Of a DNA stretch of 64,000 bases, positions 43,683 through 53,168 are shown piece after piece. The notes under the pieces are model-generated. The model did no database searches, was not told where the DNA came from, and saw nothing but the letters and a program-made list of their open reading frames with translations. This DNA is from JANQOH01 sp965214495 (GTDB lineage: Bacteria; Pseudomonadota; Alphaproteobacteria; UBA7887), in NCBI GenBank assembly GCA_965214495.1, contig OZ243958.1, forward strand, positions 558,001-622,000, in the 5' to 3' direction. The first letter of the stretch is position 1. Every line of letters begins with the position of its first letter. The position numbers were made by a program, and so were the translations under genes.

Positions 43683-43979
43683 GCATACCTCCGTGTCGGT
43701 TTTGCGGCGCCGACGGAATGCCGGGCCGTTGCAATCGTCACACGAGGCTGTCGTGGGAGACCCCGCCTATTCGCCGGGCGAGGGTGGCCAAACCCAAGCC
43801 GGGTAGCAGGCTGTTCTATTCGGCGGGCGACCCGACTCAGCGGGTAGCCTCGATGACGATTGCACTGCGAAGTCTCGTGGAGGGAAGCGGCGACGTCAAC
43901 ACCGCCGCTGCGCGGGGCGGACGATGTTCAATTCCGTCGGGCCGTCGGTTATGCTGCGTGGCGGTCAGGGGGAGACCAG

Positions 43980-45509
43980 ATGAGCGACAGCGCGGCCGGC
44001 GGCGGCGAACCTGTCTTCACGACCAAACGGCGGATCGGGTTGGTGCTGGGCGCTGCGGTGTTTCTCGGCGTCGAACTGGCGCCGGCGCCCGACGGCCTGT
44101 CTGACGCCGGCTGGCACTGCGCCGCCATCGCCCTGCTCATCGCCATCTGGTGGGTTACCGAGGCGATCCCCCTTTCCGCGACGGCGCTGCTGCCGGTCGC
44201 GCTGTTTCCGATCCTCGGCGTGCTGCCGCTCAACGACACGGTCTCGCCCTACGCGCATCGCGTGGTGATGCTGCTGCTCGGCGGGTTCATCATCGCACTC
44301 GCGATGCAGCGCTGGAACCTGCACCGGCGCATCGCCCTGCTCATCGTCGCCCGGGTCGGCAGCCGGCCGGAAAACGTCGTCGGCGGCTTCATGCTGGCCT
44401 GCGGGCTGGTCAGCATGTGGGTGTTCAACACCACCACCACCATCATGATGCTGCCGATCGCGCTGTCGGTCATCGACCTGTTGCGCCGCGAAGGCGCCGA
44501 TCGCGCCGAATACGCGCTCGCGAGCCGCAATTTCGCCACCGCGCTGATGATCGGGGTCGCCTACTCGGCGACCATCGGCGGCAGCGGCACGCTGATCGGC
44601 ACCGCGCCGAACGCCGTCCTGGCCGGCTTCATGAGCGAATCCTACGGTGTAGAGATCGGTTTCGCACAATGGATGATGGTCGGCGTTCCGATGGTCGCGC
44701 TTATGCTGCCGCTGGCGTGGTTGGTGCTGACCCGAGTCGCGTTTCCCATGCGGATGCCGCCGATCGAGGGCCATGCCGGTCTCATCCAGAGTCAGCTCGA
44801 GGCGATGGGGCCGATGTCGCGCGGCGAGCGCATCGTCGCCGCCGTGGTCGCGGTCGCGGCGTTCTTCTGGGTATTCCGCCCGCTGGTCAACGACGTTCTG
44901 CCCGGCGTGACCCTCAACGACACCAGCATCGCGATGATCGCCGCGGTGGCGCTGTTCGTCATTCCCGTCGAGCCGCGCAAGGGCGTGTTCGCGATGAGCG
45001 GCGAATGGGCGGCGAAGCTGCCTTGGGGGGTCGTGGTGCTGTTCGGCGGCGGGCTCTCGCTCGCGGCCGGCATCAAGAGCTCGGGCCTTGCGGGCTGGAT
45101 CGGCGAAGCGACGTCCGGCATCGCCACTCTGCCCACCCTCGCGGTTGTGCTCGCTATCGTCACGCTGATCATTTTCCTCACCGAACTGACCAGCAACACG
45201 GCGACGACCGCGACATTCCTGCCGATCGTCGCCGGCGTCGCCGTCGGCATCGGCGAAAACCCGTTCCTGCTCGTCTTCCCGACCGTGCTCGCCGCCAACT
45301 GCGCGTTCATGATGCCGGTCGCCACGCCGCCCAACGCTGTCGTCTTCGCCAGCGGCCACATCACGGTCGCGCAACTCATTCGCGGCGGAATATGGGTCAA
45401 CCTCATCGGCGTCGCCGTGGCGACGCTTATCGCCTACACCGCCGTCGGCCTGGTGTTCGACGTCGAGCTGGGGATTCTGCCCGACTGGGCGCTGGCGGCG
45501 GGGGGTTAG
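43980..45509 (+). CDS. DASS/SLC13-family sodium:anion symporter
   Basis: 509 residues, about 11-12 membrane segments. The two substrate-site motifs of the family are present: FNTTTTIMMLPIALSVID in the first half and LTSNTATTATFLPIVAGVAV in the second, each with SNT/NTT character. Transports di- or tricarboxylates with sodium; the exact anion is unknown. The start at 43980 follows GGGGGAGACC. Its stop overlaps the convergent cupin gene by 4 bases. Confidence 0.9.
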   Translation: MSDSAAGGGEPVFTTKRRIGLVLGAAVFLGVELAPAPDGLSDAGWHCAAIALLIAIWWVTEAIPLSATALLPVALFPILGVLPLNDTVSPYAHRVVMLLLGGFIIALAMQRWNLHRRIALLIVARVGSRPENVVGGFMLACGLVSMWVFNTTTTIMMLPIALSVIDLLRREGADRAEYALASRNFATALMIGVAYSATIGGSGTLIGTAPNAVLAGFMSESYGVEIGFAQWMMVGVPMVALMLPLAWLVLTRVAFPMRMPPIEGHAGLIQSQLEAMGPMSRGERIVAAVVAVAAFFWVFRPLVNDVLPGVTLNDTSIAMIAAVALFVIPVEPRKGVFAMSGEWAAKLPWGVVVLFGGGLSLAAGIKSSGLAGWIGEATSGIATLPTLAVVLAIVTLIIFLTELTSNTATTATFLPIVAGVAVGIGENPFLLVFPTVLAANCAFMMPVATPPNAVVFASGHITVAQLIRGGIWVNLIGVAVATLIAYTAVGLVFDVELGILPDWALAAGG

Positions 45510-46000
45510 TCGGCGAGCGGCGCGAACACCGTCGCGCGTTCGATCTCCTCGACGTTCGCGGGCCGGGAGAACGGCGCCGGTGCCGGTTCGCCCGCGGCGC
45601 GCGGGCGGCCGATGGCTTCGAAGAAATTTTCGAGGCCGCCCGGCGTCAGCACCCACATCATCTTCAGGTCGTCGGCGCCCTCGTTGACGATCTTGTGGGC
45701 GTTGCCGGGGCCGACGAAAATCATGGTTCCCTGGTGCACCGGGTGCGGTTCGCCGTTCACTTCCACCCGCCCGCTTCCGGAGAAGAAGAACAGCAGTTCC
45801 TGCTCCCGGCCGTGCCGGTGCTCGCGGACGTGGCAACCGGGCGCGATGACCTGGACACCGGAGGAAAACCCCTCGACGCGCGGGTCGTCGCGTTGCGAGA
45901 CCTTGACCTCGGCGTGGCCGTTCGCCGGGACGGGCTGCCAGAAGCTCTCTCCTGCGTCGGGCTGACACACCACCACGGGGCCTCTTTTCGCATCGTTCAT
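45506..46000 (-). CDS. Cupin domain protein
   Basis: 164 residues, a single beta-barrel cupin. Motif 1 is HVREHRHGREQELLFFFSGSG with three His/Glu metal ligands; motif 2 is GPGNAHKIVNEG. Divergent from the enolase-superfamily gene with 110 bases between, so they may share control. Probably an enzyme or sensor for a small polar acid; not specified by sequence. Confidence 0.85.
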   Translation of the reverse strand: MNDAKRGPVVVCQPDAGESFWQPVPANGHAEVKVSQRDDPRVEGFSSGVQVIAPGCHVREHRHGREQELLFFFSGSGRVEVNGEPHPVHQGTMIFVGPGNAHKIVNEGADDLKMMWVLTPGGLENFFEAIGRPRAAGEPAPAPFSRPANVEEIERATVFAPLAD

Positions 46001-46110
46001 CGCCCGTCTCCTTGTCGCTTCGGCGGCATGGTGACGCAGGCGGCGCGGAACGGCAATGGCCGCGCCGCCGCGCGGCGGCTACACTCGAACAGTCTGCCGG
46101 GGAGGATCGC

Positions 46111-47220
46111 ATGAAGATCACCGACGTCACCATCACCCTGTTCGCGTGGGACGATATTCCAGCCACCGCCTACGGGCGCCTGACCGGGCGGTTCGGCGGC
46201 CGGAGCCAGCTCGGACTGGTGACCGTCGCGACCGACGAGGGAGTCGAGGGCCATGCGTTTCTCGGCAGCGCGATGAACGGCGCCCAGAACGACGCGCAGG
46301 CGGCGATCGGTCATCTGAAGCCGATGCTGATGGACGCCGACCCGCTGGATCGGGAAGCGCTTTACGCGCGTATGCTGGCGCGCCGGCGGGCGGTGTCGTG
46401 GCGCGGCATCGGCGCGCTGGACGTCGCATTGTGGGACATCGCCGGCAAGGTCGCGAATCTTCCCGTGCATCGTCTCATGGGCACCTTTCGACACAGCGTT
46501 CCCGCCTATGCGTCCTCGGCAGTGCTGCCGTCGGCGGCGGCCTACGCCGAGGAAGCGGCGCAATACAAGGCGGATGGCTGGCAGGGCTACAAGATTCACC
46601 CGCCGGCGCGCTGGCGCGAAGACATCGCCGTGTGCGAGGCGGTTCGCGCCGCCGTTGGCGACGACTTCCGCGTCATGCTCGATTCCACCTGGAGCTACAA
46701 CTACGAAGAGGCGATCAAGGTCGGCCGCGCGATCGAGAGCCTCGGCTTCCACTGGTATGAAGACCCGCTCGCCGACGACGACATCTACAACTGCGTCAAG
46801 TTGCGCGAGAAACTCGACATTCCACTGATGGCCACCGAGTATTCGCCGGGCGGTTTCACCTCATACGTGCCCTGGATCATGATGCGCGCGACCGACTACC
46901 TGCGCGGCGACGTCGCAGTGAAGGGCGGAATCACTCCGGTGCTGAAGACCGCACGTCTGGCCGAAGCGTTCGGCATGAACTACGAAATCCATCATGGCGG
47001 CAACTCGCACAACAACTGGGCGAATCTGCACGTTATCGCGGCGATTCCGAACACCAGCTTCTTCGAGGTTCTGTTGCCCGCTGGCGCCCAGAAATACGGC
47101 GTCATCGACGATATCGAGATCGATTCCGACGGTCTCGTCCACGTACCCACGCGCCCCGGCATCGGCGCCGCGATCGACTTCGACCTGATCGAGGCGAAGA
47201 CCGTCGCCGTGCTCTCCTGA
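46111..47220 (+). CDS. Mandelate racemase/muconate-lactonizing family enzyme
   Basis: 369 residues, enolase superfamily. Catalytic Lys in GYKIHPP (KxH form), metal ligands in MLDSTWSY (Asp), YEDPL (Glu) and ATEYSPGG (Glu), and a catalytic His in EIHHGGNSHNNWANLH. This set fits a dehydratase for an acid sugar or similar carboxylate. The start at 46111 follows GGGGAGGATCGC. Adjacent transporter and cupin suggest a carboxylate uptake and breakdown module. Confidence 0.9.
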   Translation: MKITDVTITLFAWDDIPATAYGRLTGRFGGRSQLGLVTVATDEGVEGHAFLGSAMNGAQNDAQAAIGHLKPMLMDADPLDREALYARMLARRRAVSWRGIGALDVALWDIAGKVANLPVHRLMGTFRHSVPAYASSAVLPSAAAYAEEAAQYKADGWQGYKIHPPARWREDIAVCEAVRAAVGDDFRVMLDSTWSYNYEEAIKVGRAIESLGFHWYEDPLADDDIYNCVKLREKLDIPLMATEYSPGGFTSYVPWIMMRATDYLRGDVAVKGGITPVLKTARLAEAFGMNYEIHHGGNSHNNWANLHVIAAIPNTSFFEVLLPAGAQKYGVIDDIEIDSDGLVHVPTRPGIGAAIDFDLIEAKTVAVLS

Positions 47221-47225
47221 GCGTC

Positions 47226-48032
47226 CTACGCGTCGAGCGTGTCGATGACCGAACCGTCGGGTGCGAAGCACACCGCGCTCAACCGGCCGCCGAAGCCGCA
47301 GCCGGAGTCGATCGTTGCGGCCACCGGACCGATCGCCAACCCGCCATGGCCCGGGTCGTAACCGCGCACGATCCGGCCAAACCCCTCATAGGGCGTGTCG
47401 ATGGCGGTGAAATTGCCCGCGCCCCACCAGAAGCTGTCCTGTTGCGCGGACAACGGGCGGTTGACGTCGATTCCGCAGTGAACGAACAGAATTCGCCGAT
47501 CCTCCGTAAAGGCGGCGCGGCGGATGACGGAAAGCAACCGTTCGTGCCCCGGATGGGCGCGCACCCCGTTGCGCATTTCCTGCGACCAGTGCGCCAGTGC
47601 CAGCGGTCCTTCCTTGCAGCGCGCCCGCGCCGTGTCGGCATTGCCCCCATAGGCGCGAATCGTATCGTCGAGACCCTGCGCGAGTACCCACTCGAGAACT
47701 TCCGCCGGATCCTGCGCCATTTGTAGCTGCATCAATTTCTGCCACATCTCTTCCTGCCGGCCGCGCAGAAAGAGAATGTCGTTGGCGAACAGACCGAATC
47801 GCGCGGCGAGGACGCGGCGGAACAGCAGGAGTTCGTTGAGGGTTTCGATCACGGCGCCGCCGCTGCCGAAATAGTTGCCCAGATAAACCAGGCGATCGCC
47901 GCGGCTGAAACGGTGTTCGATCCCGGTATGCAACGAGGCAAGACGCGCGGCCGCGGCGTGGATCGCGCCGACGGCCCACACCCGCCGGGCGCTCTTGACG
48001 ATACCGAAGACCGCGCCGTCGCCGCCGGTCAC
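47226..48032 (-). CDS. Metallophosphatase-like protein lacking metal ligands
   Basis: 268 residues that follow the PPP-type metallophosphatase layout but with active-site motifs replaced: the GDxHG block reads VGAIHAA, GDYxDRG reads GNYFGSGG, GNHE reads RGRQEEM, and the final HGHT block reads GYDPGHG. FVHCGIDVNRPLSAQQ and DSGCGFGGRLSAV keep the frame of the fold. It is therefore probably a non-catalytic relative. GTG start at 48032, 48 bases after carD on the same strand. Confidence 0.75.
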   Translation of the reverse strand: MTGGDGAVFGIVKSARRVWAVGAIHAAAARLASLHTGIEHRFSRGDRLVYLGNYFGSGGAVIETLNELLLFRRVLAARFGLFANDILFLRGRQEEMWQKLMQLQMAQDPAEVLEWVLAQGLDDTIRAYGGNADTARARCKEGPLALAHWSQEMRNGVRAHPGHERLLSVIRRAAFTEDRRILFVHCGIDVNRPLSAQQDSFWWGAGNFTAIDTPYEGFGRIVRGYDPGHGGLAIGPVAATIDSGCGFGGRLSAVCFAPDGSVIDTLDA

Positions 48033-48080
48033 GCGGCGCCGCGCGGCGGCGCCGCCGCCTCCTTCACGACGCCGGCGGCA

Positions 48081-48581
48081 TCAGGCCGCCTTCTGCAGGA
48101 CCTCTTCCAGCCGCCGGGTGGCATCGGGCGGGTCGATCTTCTCCACCGCCGCATATTCGCGCGACAGGCGATCCAGTGCCGCTTCGTAAAGCTGGCGTTC
48201 GCTGTAAGACGGTTCCGGCTGGTCCGCCGCGCGGTGCAGGTCGCGCACGACTTCGGCGATCGACACCGGATTGCCGGAATTGAGCTTCGCTTCATATTCC
48301 TGCGCCCGGCGGCTCCACATCGTGCGCTTGACTCGCGCGCGTCCGCGCAAGGTCACGACAGCTTCATCCATCTGCTTCCGGCTCGAGACCCGCCGCATTC
48401 CCGAAACCGCCACCTTGTCGAACGGAACCCGCAATATCATCTTTTCTTTTTCGAACGAGACGACGTAAAGCCGCAATTCGATGCCGCCGATCTCGCGGCT
48501 TTCGACGCCGGTGACCATACCCAGCCCGTGGCACGGATACACGACCATATCGCCCGGCTTGAACGTCTGCTTTCTGGCCAT
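48081..48581 (-). CDS. carD: CarD family transcriptional regulator
   Basis: 166 residues. The N-terminal Tudor-like domain (FKPGDMVVYPCHGLGMVTGV) binds the RNA polymerase beta subunit; the C-terminal helical part (RRAQEYEAKLNSGNPVSIAE) contacts promoter DNA. CarD/CdnL proteins stabilise open promoter complexes. The start at 48581 (MARKQTFKPGD) is the family N-terminus. Confidence 0.93.
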   Translation of the reverse strand: MARKQTFKPGDMVVYPCHGLGMVTGVESREIGGIELRLYVVSFEKEKMILRVPFDKVAVSGMRRVSSRKQMDEAVVTLRGRARVKRTMWSRRAQEYEAKLNSGNPVSIAEVVRDLHRAADQPEPSYSERQLYEAALDRLSREYAAVEKIDPPDATRRLEEVLQKAA

Positions 48582-48913
48582 TTTCGGATTCGCCTCGCTC
48601 TCGCTGTCTTTACGCCGTCGGCTTCCGGACAGGATCGCCACCGGTTCTCGCGCGTCCGCGCCTCTCCGGCGCGAGCGTCAAGCGCCGGGTTCGCCGCATA
48701 CGCCCGCGGAGGCGCTGCAACCCGATGCCGCGCACAAACTTCAAACCCGCGATTCAATGGAATCGCGGGCACGGCGTCCGTCCGCTCAGGAGGCCGACAG
48801 GCTATCATGGCTCTGTCACAAAAGCAACACGAAACCTTCGCGCTTGCGGTCCCGGCATGGCAGCCCGGCGCGCGGATCCGGCTCCGGCGGGGTCGTCACG
48901 AGGGGCCTTGCAG
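48582..48913. other. Non-coding gap between carD and fdxA
   Basis: 332 bases holding the carD promoter region and the probable fdxA terminator (48746-48769). No gene seen. Confidence 0.6.
48740..48769 (-). terminator. Probable rho-independent terminator of the terB-fdxA unit
   Basis: A perfect 10-bp stem, CCCGCGATTC/GAATCGCGGG (48746-48769) with a 4-base loop, is followed on the minus strand by TTTGAAGTTT. It lies about 145 bases past the fdxA stop. Confidence 0.55.
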
Positions 48914-49255
48914 TCAGTCGGCGCCGGCTCCTGGATCGGGGCTGAAGAACCGGTCGAACTTTCCGGGCATATCCTTGTAGTCTTCCGCGTCGGCGGGCGA
49001 CTCGCCCTTGCGCGTGATATTCGGCCATTTCTCGGCGTATTCCGCATTCACGGCCAGCCATTTTTCAAGGTCGCCCTCGCTGTCCGGGAGGATCGCCTCG
49101 GCGGGACATTCGGGTTCGCAGACCCCGCAATCGATGCACTCGTCGGGGTGAATCACCAGCATGTTCTCGCCCTCGTAGAAGCAATCGACCGGGCACACCT
49201 CGACGCAGTCCATGTATTTGCACTTGATGCAGGCTTCGGTGACGACATAGGTCAT
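48914..49255 (-). CDS. fdxA: Ferredoxin FdxA (3Fe-4S/4Fe-4S)
   Basis: 113 residues. Two cluster motifs: CIKCKYMDCVEVCPVDCF and CIDCGVCEPECP, then a C-terminal extension of about 45 residues typical of the seven-iron FdxA type. Low-potential electron carrier in the cytoplasm. The ATG overlaps the stop of the TerB-like gene (49252-49255). Confidence 0.95.
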   Translation of the reverse strand: MTYVVTEACIKCKYMDCVEVCPVDCFYEGENMLVIHPDECIDCGVCEPECPAEAILPDSEGDLEKWLAVNAEYAEKWPNITRKGESPADAEDYKDMPGKFDRFFSPDPGAGAD

Positions 49256-49758
49256 CGATCGTTCTCTCCCCGGGCCGGTCGGCCGCTCCGCGCCGACCCG
49301 CCATGGCCGAGGCGCTCGCGCACACGGCGGCGGGCCGCGCCGCGGTCGCGGTCGCTGACATAGAGCAGTCCGGCGATACGGCGCAACAGATTCTCCTCGA
49401 ATTCGTGCACCACTCCGTCGGCCCAGGCGACCTCCCACAGCATCTCGATCAAGGCAACGCGTTCTTCCGCGTCGAAACGGATATTGATCGCGTTGGTAAA
49501 GCCGAAGATTTGCGGAGAGCCGGCCACCGCCCGCTCGGCCTCGCCGACCAGCGCAGCGCTGTCGCCCGCCGAAAGCGAGAAGCGCGCCGCCACCAGCCTC
49601 TCGATGGTCGCACGCTCTTCGGCGTCGAAATGGCCGTCCATCATGGCCGTTTCGACGAGCAGTGCGCAGGCGGCGAGCGGCATGTCGTCGCTGCCGTTTC
49701 CTTCGTCGTCAGACGCCGAATCGAGCCGGTTCAACCATCCTGCGAGGCGGTCGATCAT
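49252..49758 (-). CDS. TerB-like helical protein
   Basis: 168 residues. All-helical TerB fold with paired acidic blocks: AACALLVETAMMDGHFDAEER and LIEMLWEVAWADGVVHEFEE. Such proteins are linked to tellurite resistance operons but occur widely alone; the function here is unknown. The stop overlaps the fdxA start (ATGA). Confidence 0.85.
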   Translation of the reverse strand: MIDRLAGWLNRLDSASDDEGNGSDDMPLAACALLVETAMMDGHFDAEERATIERLVAARFSLSAGDSAALVGEAERAVAGSPQIFGFTNAINIRFDAEERVALIEMLWEVAWADGVVHEFEENLLRRIAGLLYVSDRDRGAARRRVRERLGHGGSARSGRPARGENDR

Positions 49759-49804
49759 GCGGTCTGCCTACCACATCCACCGCAGCGCCGCCACGAATCG
49801 GCAG

Positions 49805-50152
49805 TCACTCGGCAGGCGTATCGCGCAGACGGTCGAGCGCCCGGCGATCGGCTTTGGTCGGACGCGGCCCCGCGCGCGGCGCGGGCGGTGCAAGGTCGTC
49901 GTACAAAAGCGCCGCCTCGCGCGCCGGGCCGCGGCGTTCGCCCAACGCCGCGACCGCGACCACACGAATGACGCCGCCCTGCGGAAAGGTCAGCACGTCA
50001 CCGATACGCACCGGGGCGCTCGGTTTGGTCTGCGGTTTCCGATTGAGGCGTAGCCGCCCGCCCGAACAGACCCGTGCGGCCAGCGACCGGGACTTGAAGA
50101 ATCGCGCCCGCCACAGCCATTTGTCGAGCCGCAGCCCCGACGAGCCGCTCAC
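49805..50152 (-). CDS. S4-domain RNA-binding protein (Hsp15-like)
   Basis: 115 residues. S4 motif RLDKWLWRARFFKSRSLAARV at the N-terminus, then a basic tail. Hsp15 binds stalled 50S subunits carrying peptidyl-tRNA. The start overlaps the helicase stop by 4 bases (50149-50152), so the two are coupled. Confidence 0.9.
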   Translation of the reverse strand: MSGSSGLRLDKWLWRARFFKSRSLAARVCSGGRLRLNRKPQTKPSAPVRIGDVLTFPQGGVIRVVAVAALGERRGPAREAALLYDDLAPPAPRAGPRPTKADRRALDRLRDTPAE

Positions 50153-52683
50153 GCGCCGGGCTTTCGCAACCGCGCCAGCGCCGCGAACGGCGCGCCGGTT
50201 GCGGCGTCGCGTTCAGGCGTCTCCAACCGTTTCCGCCTGCGCCGCCGCGGCGCCGGCTCGTAGCGCGCCACTGCGCTCTCGTCGCCGACCCCGCGATAGC
50301 CGAGATCGCGCAACACCGAGTCCAGCGCCTCGCCCGAGCAGCCGGCAAGATTGCGGAGCGATGCGTCAACCGGAAAGGGGCCAGCGCGAGCGCGGCGCCG
50401 CAACGCGGCCGTCAGGCGCTCCAGCATATCCACCCGCAGCACGCGCCGGCCGGCCGGCCAATAGCCGATGGCGCGATAATAATCGGCCGGGACGTCACCG
50501 GCCGGCCGCAGCGACACACGGCCCGCCGGCGGCGCGACCGGTGCGCATTCGTTATGGACGCACCAGAGAAGCGCGCGCAGGGCCATCGGCTGCGGCTTGA
50601 GCAGGGCCGGTATGAAAACCGTTTCACGGCCCAGCCGGACGCCGAGTTCCGCCAACGCCTTGCGGTCGCGCGGCGCAAGGGCGCCGCAGGTTTCGTCGGC
50701 GTCGCGGCGGGCGACGACGCCCAACGCTTCGGCGATCTGAAACGCGAGGCCGCGGCTTGCGGCGCCGGGCGCCGCCTGCCGCGCATGAAACAGTGGCGCC
50801 AGAACGCCGCGGACGTGGCTGTCGAGCCACGCCGCGAGGCGGCGCTCGATCCGGGTCCGCAGACGGGGGGGAACGAGTTCTCCGGTCTCGACGCGCAAAC
50901 CGGGCTTGAGCGGAGTCGCGCCGCGGACGAGGTGGGCGACCGGTGTTCCCTGCCACAGGATCGCACCGCCGTCGTCGAGCGCCAGCGTGTCGCCGGGCGC
51001 GGCGGCGAGGCTGCCCCCCCGCTCGCGGATCTCGGGTTCCAGGGCCCGTCGGACCGCGGCGCGCAGGGTGCGGTGATCGTCGGAGAACTCCGTGCGCCAA
51101 CTCTCCTCGTCGTCGGGAACGAAACGAAAGCCCTTCAGGCGTCCTACCGGCTCGCCCTCGACCGTGACCGCACCGGATTCTCCAACCGCGGCGACCGGCG
51201 TTTCCTGCTGTTTGAGACGCCTTGCGAGCAAAGCCGTGCGGCGGTCGATGAAGCGCCCGGTCAAACGATCGTGCAGCGCGTCGGACAGCTTGTCCTCGAT
51301 GGCCCGGCCGCGCGATTGCAGCGCTGCCGGATCGGCCGTCCAGCCGGCGCGGAAGGCGATGTAGTTCCACGTCCGGATGTGGGCGATGCGGGTCGCCAAC
51401 ATGTCGATATCGCCGTCGGTCCGGTCGAGTCGGTCAACCATGCGTCCGACCCAGGCGTCGGGCAGCACCCCCGCCGAATCGGTGAGGTTGCGGTAGATCG
51501 CCGCCAGCAGACGATAGTGGGCGTCGGGCGCGGTCTTGCGGAAATCCGGCACGCAGCACACCTGCCACAACAGCGATACCGCGTCGTATCCCACCGCTCG
51601 GGCGATGATCTCCGGTTGCCGAAGCAGTGCCCGCAAGCTCGCCAGATCGCCGGATTCGCGCGCGCGCATCAGTGCCGGAGCGGGCGGCGCGGCTTCCAGG
51701 CTGCGCAGCAATGTGGCCGGCGAAGACAGGTCCAGTCGCGTGTTGCGCCAGTGGACGCGCGTCACCGCCTTGAACGCATGGCGCTCGACCGCAGCGGCGG
51801 TCTCGGGTTCGAGCGCCGGCGAGTCGAGCGTGGTGCCGAAACTGCCGTCGCGCATGTGACGCCCGGCGCGCCCGGCGATCTGGCCGATCTCCGCCGCGTC
51901 GAGTGCGCGCGGGCGGCGGCCGTCGAACTTGCGCAGCCCGGCGAAGGCGACATGGTCCACATTCATATTGAGACCCATGCCGATAGCGTCGGTGGCCACC
52001 AGATAGTCCACCTCGCCGGCCTGATAGAGCGCGACCTGCGCGTTGCGCGTTCGCGGGCTGAGCGCCCCCATCACCACCGCCGCGCCGCCGCGGAACCGGC
52101 GCAGCAATTCGGCGATGCGATAGACTTCCGCCGCGGAGAAGGCGACCACGGCGCTGCGCGGCGGCAGGCGCGTGATTTTCCGCGCACCCGTGAAGGAGAG
52201 CGTGGAGAAGCGCGGCCGGCTGACGAACGAGGCGTTCGGGACCAGTCGCCGTACCAGCGGCGCCATGGTGGCGGCGCCGAGCAGCATGGTCTCCGAGATG
52301 CCGCGGGCATGAAGCATGCGATCGGTGAAGACGTGGCCGCGTTCGGGGTCGGTCGCGAGTTGAATCTCGTCGATCGCCACGAACTCGACCGCCCGCCCTG
52401 CCGGCATCGATTCGACCGTGCAGACATGATAGCGCGGCCGCGCCGGCACGATGCGCTCCTCGCCGGTGATCAGCGCGACCTGGTTCGCGCCGCGCGCCTT
52501 CGCAACGCGGTCGTAGATCTCGCGCGCGAGCAGGCGCAGCGGGCAGCCGATCATGCCGCTGCGATGGCCGAGCATCCGCTCGACCGCGAGATGGGTCTTG
52601 CCGGTGTTGGTCGGACCGAGAACGGCGGTCACGCGTCCGGTTTCCGTCCGGCCCGGCGCGCCCCGGCGGGCCGATTGCATCAT
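50149..52683 (-). CDS. Suv3-type RNA/DNA helicase
   Basis: 844 residues. Walker A GPTNTGKTH (about 24-32), Walker B FVAIDEIQLA (about 103-112), motif VATDAIGMGLNMNV and motif VI AEIGQIAGRAGRHMRDG. These match the alphaproteobacterial relative of mitochondrial Suv3, an NTP-driven RNA unwinding enzyme. The C-terminal 450 residues are less conserved and basic. Divergent from the GFA gene with 38 bases between starts. Confidence 0.88.
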   Translation of the reverse strand: MMQSARRGAPGRTETGRVTAVLGPTNTGKTHLAVERMLGHRSGMIGCPLRLLAREIYDRVAKARGANQVALITGEERIVPARPRYHVCTVESMPAGRAVEFVAIDEIQLATDPERGHVFTDRMLHARGISETMLLGAATMAPLVRRLVPNASFVSRPRFSTLSFTGARKITRLPPRSAVVAFSAAEVYRIAELLRRFRGGAAVVMGALSPRTRNAQVALYQAGEVDYLVATDAIGMGLNMNVDHVAFAGLRKFDGRRPRALDAAEIGQIAGRAGRHMRDGSFGTTLDSPALEPETAAAVERHAFKAVTRVHWRNTRLDLSSPATLLRSLEAAPPAPALMRARESGDLASLRALLRQPEIIARAVGYDAVSLLWQVCCVPDFRKTAPDAHYRLLAAIYRNLTDSAGVLPDAWVGRMVDRLDRTDGDIDMLATRIAHIRTWNYIAFRAGWTADPAALQSRGRAIEDKLSDALHDRLTGRFIDRRTALLARRLKQQETPVAAVGESGAVTVEGEPVGRLKGFRFVPDDEESWRTEFSDDHRTLRAAVRRALEPEIRERGGSLAAAPGDTLALDDGGAILWQGTPVAHLVRGATPLKPGLRVETGELVPPRLRTRIERRLAAWLDSHVRGVLAPLFHARQAAPGAASRGLAFQIAEALGVVARRDADETCGALAPRDRKALAELGVRLGRETVFIPALLKPQPMALRALLWCVHNECAPVAPPAGRVSLRPAGDVPADYYRAIGYWPAGRRVLRVDMLERLTAALRRRARAGPFPVDASLRNLAGCSGEALDSVLRDLGYRGVGDESAVARYEPAPRRRRRKRLETPERDAATGAPFAALARLRKPGA

Positions 52684-52721
52684 CGCGCAGACTCGCTTAT
52701 GAAGCAGGCGGAATCAAGCGG

Positions 52722-53168
52722 GTGAACAAGCCCACCTTCGATGGGGAGGTCGGCGTGAAGAGCGCCGGAGGCTGCAACTGCGGCGCCGTCCGCTATACCG
52801 TTGCAGGTGCGCCGCTCAGAGTGAGCCATTGTCATTGCGCAACCTGCCGGCGCGCGAGCGGCGCCGTCGCGGCGACCTTCGCCGCGTTCCCTGCGGAGGC
52901 AGTGACCTGGCACGGCGAAGCGCCGAAGACGTATCGTTCTTCCGAATTCGCGTTCCGCCGCTTCTGCGGCCGTTGCGGCAGTCAGCTCGAATTCGGTTTC
53001 GATGACCGGCCCGAACTGCGGATCATCGCAGTGGGCACCATGGACGATCCGTCCGCCGCGCCGGCGATACGGCACAATTTCATCTCGGAGAAGATCGCTT
53101 GGCTGCATCTCGACGACCATCTGCCCGCGAAGCCGCGCTGGTGGAATCCGCCGCCGGGGCGCGATTGA
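52722..53168 (+). CDS. GFA family protein (glutathione-dependent formaldehyde-activating-like)
   Basis: 148 residues. Zinc ligands in GGCNCGAVRY, SHCHCATCRRASG and FCGRCGSQLEF, the full Cys set of the GFA/CENP-V fold. Related enzymes add glutathione to formaldehyde, but most GFA proteins have unknown substrates. The GTG start at 52722 is likely; a later GTG at 52755 is also possible. The 3' end overlaps the next gene. Confidence 0.85.
   Translation: MNKPTFDGEVGVKSAGGCNCGAVRYTVAGAPLRVSHCHCATCRRASGAVAATFAAFPAEAVTWHGEAPKTYRSSEFAFRRFCGRCGSQLEFGFDDRPELRIIAVGTMDDPSAAPAIRHNFISEKIAWLHLDDHLPAKPRWWNPPPGRD

Noticed and set aside
43965..46166. Long minus-strand frame opposite the symporter and cupin region
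   Set aside because: Translation is low-complexity Arg/Asp/Gln-rich; the symporter and cupin are clear.
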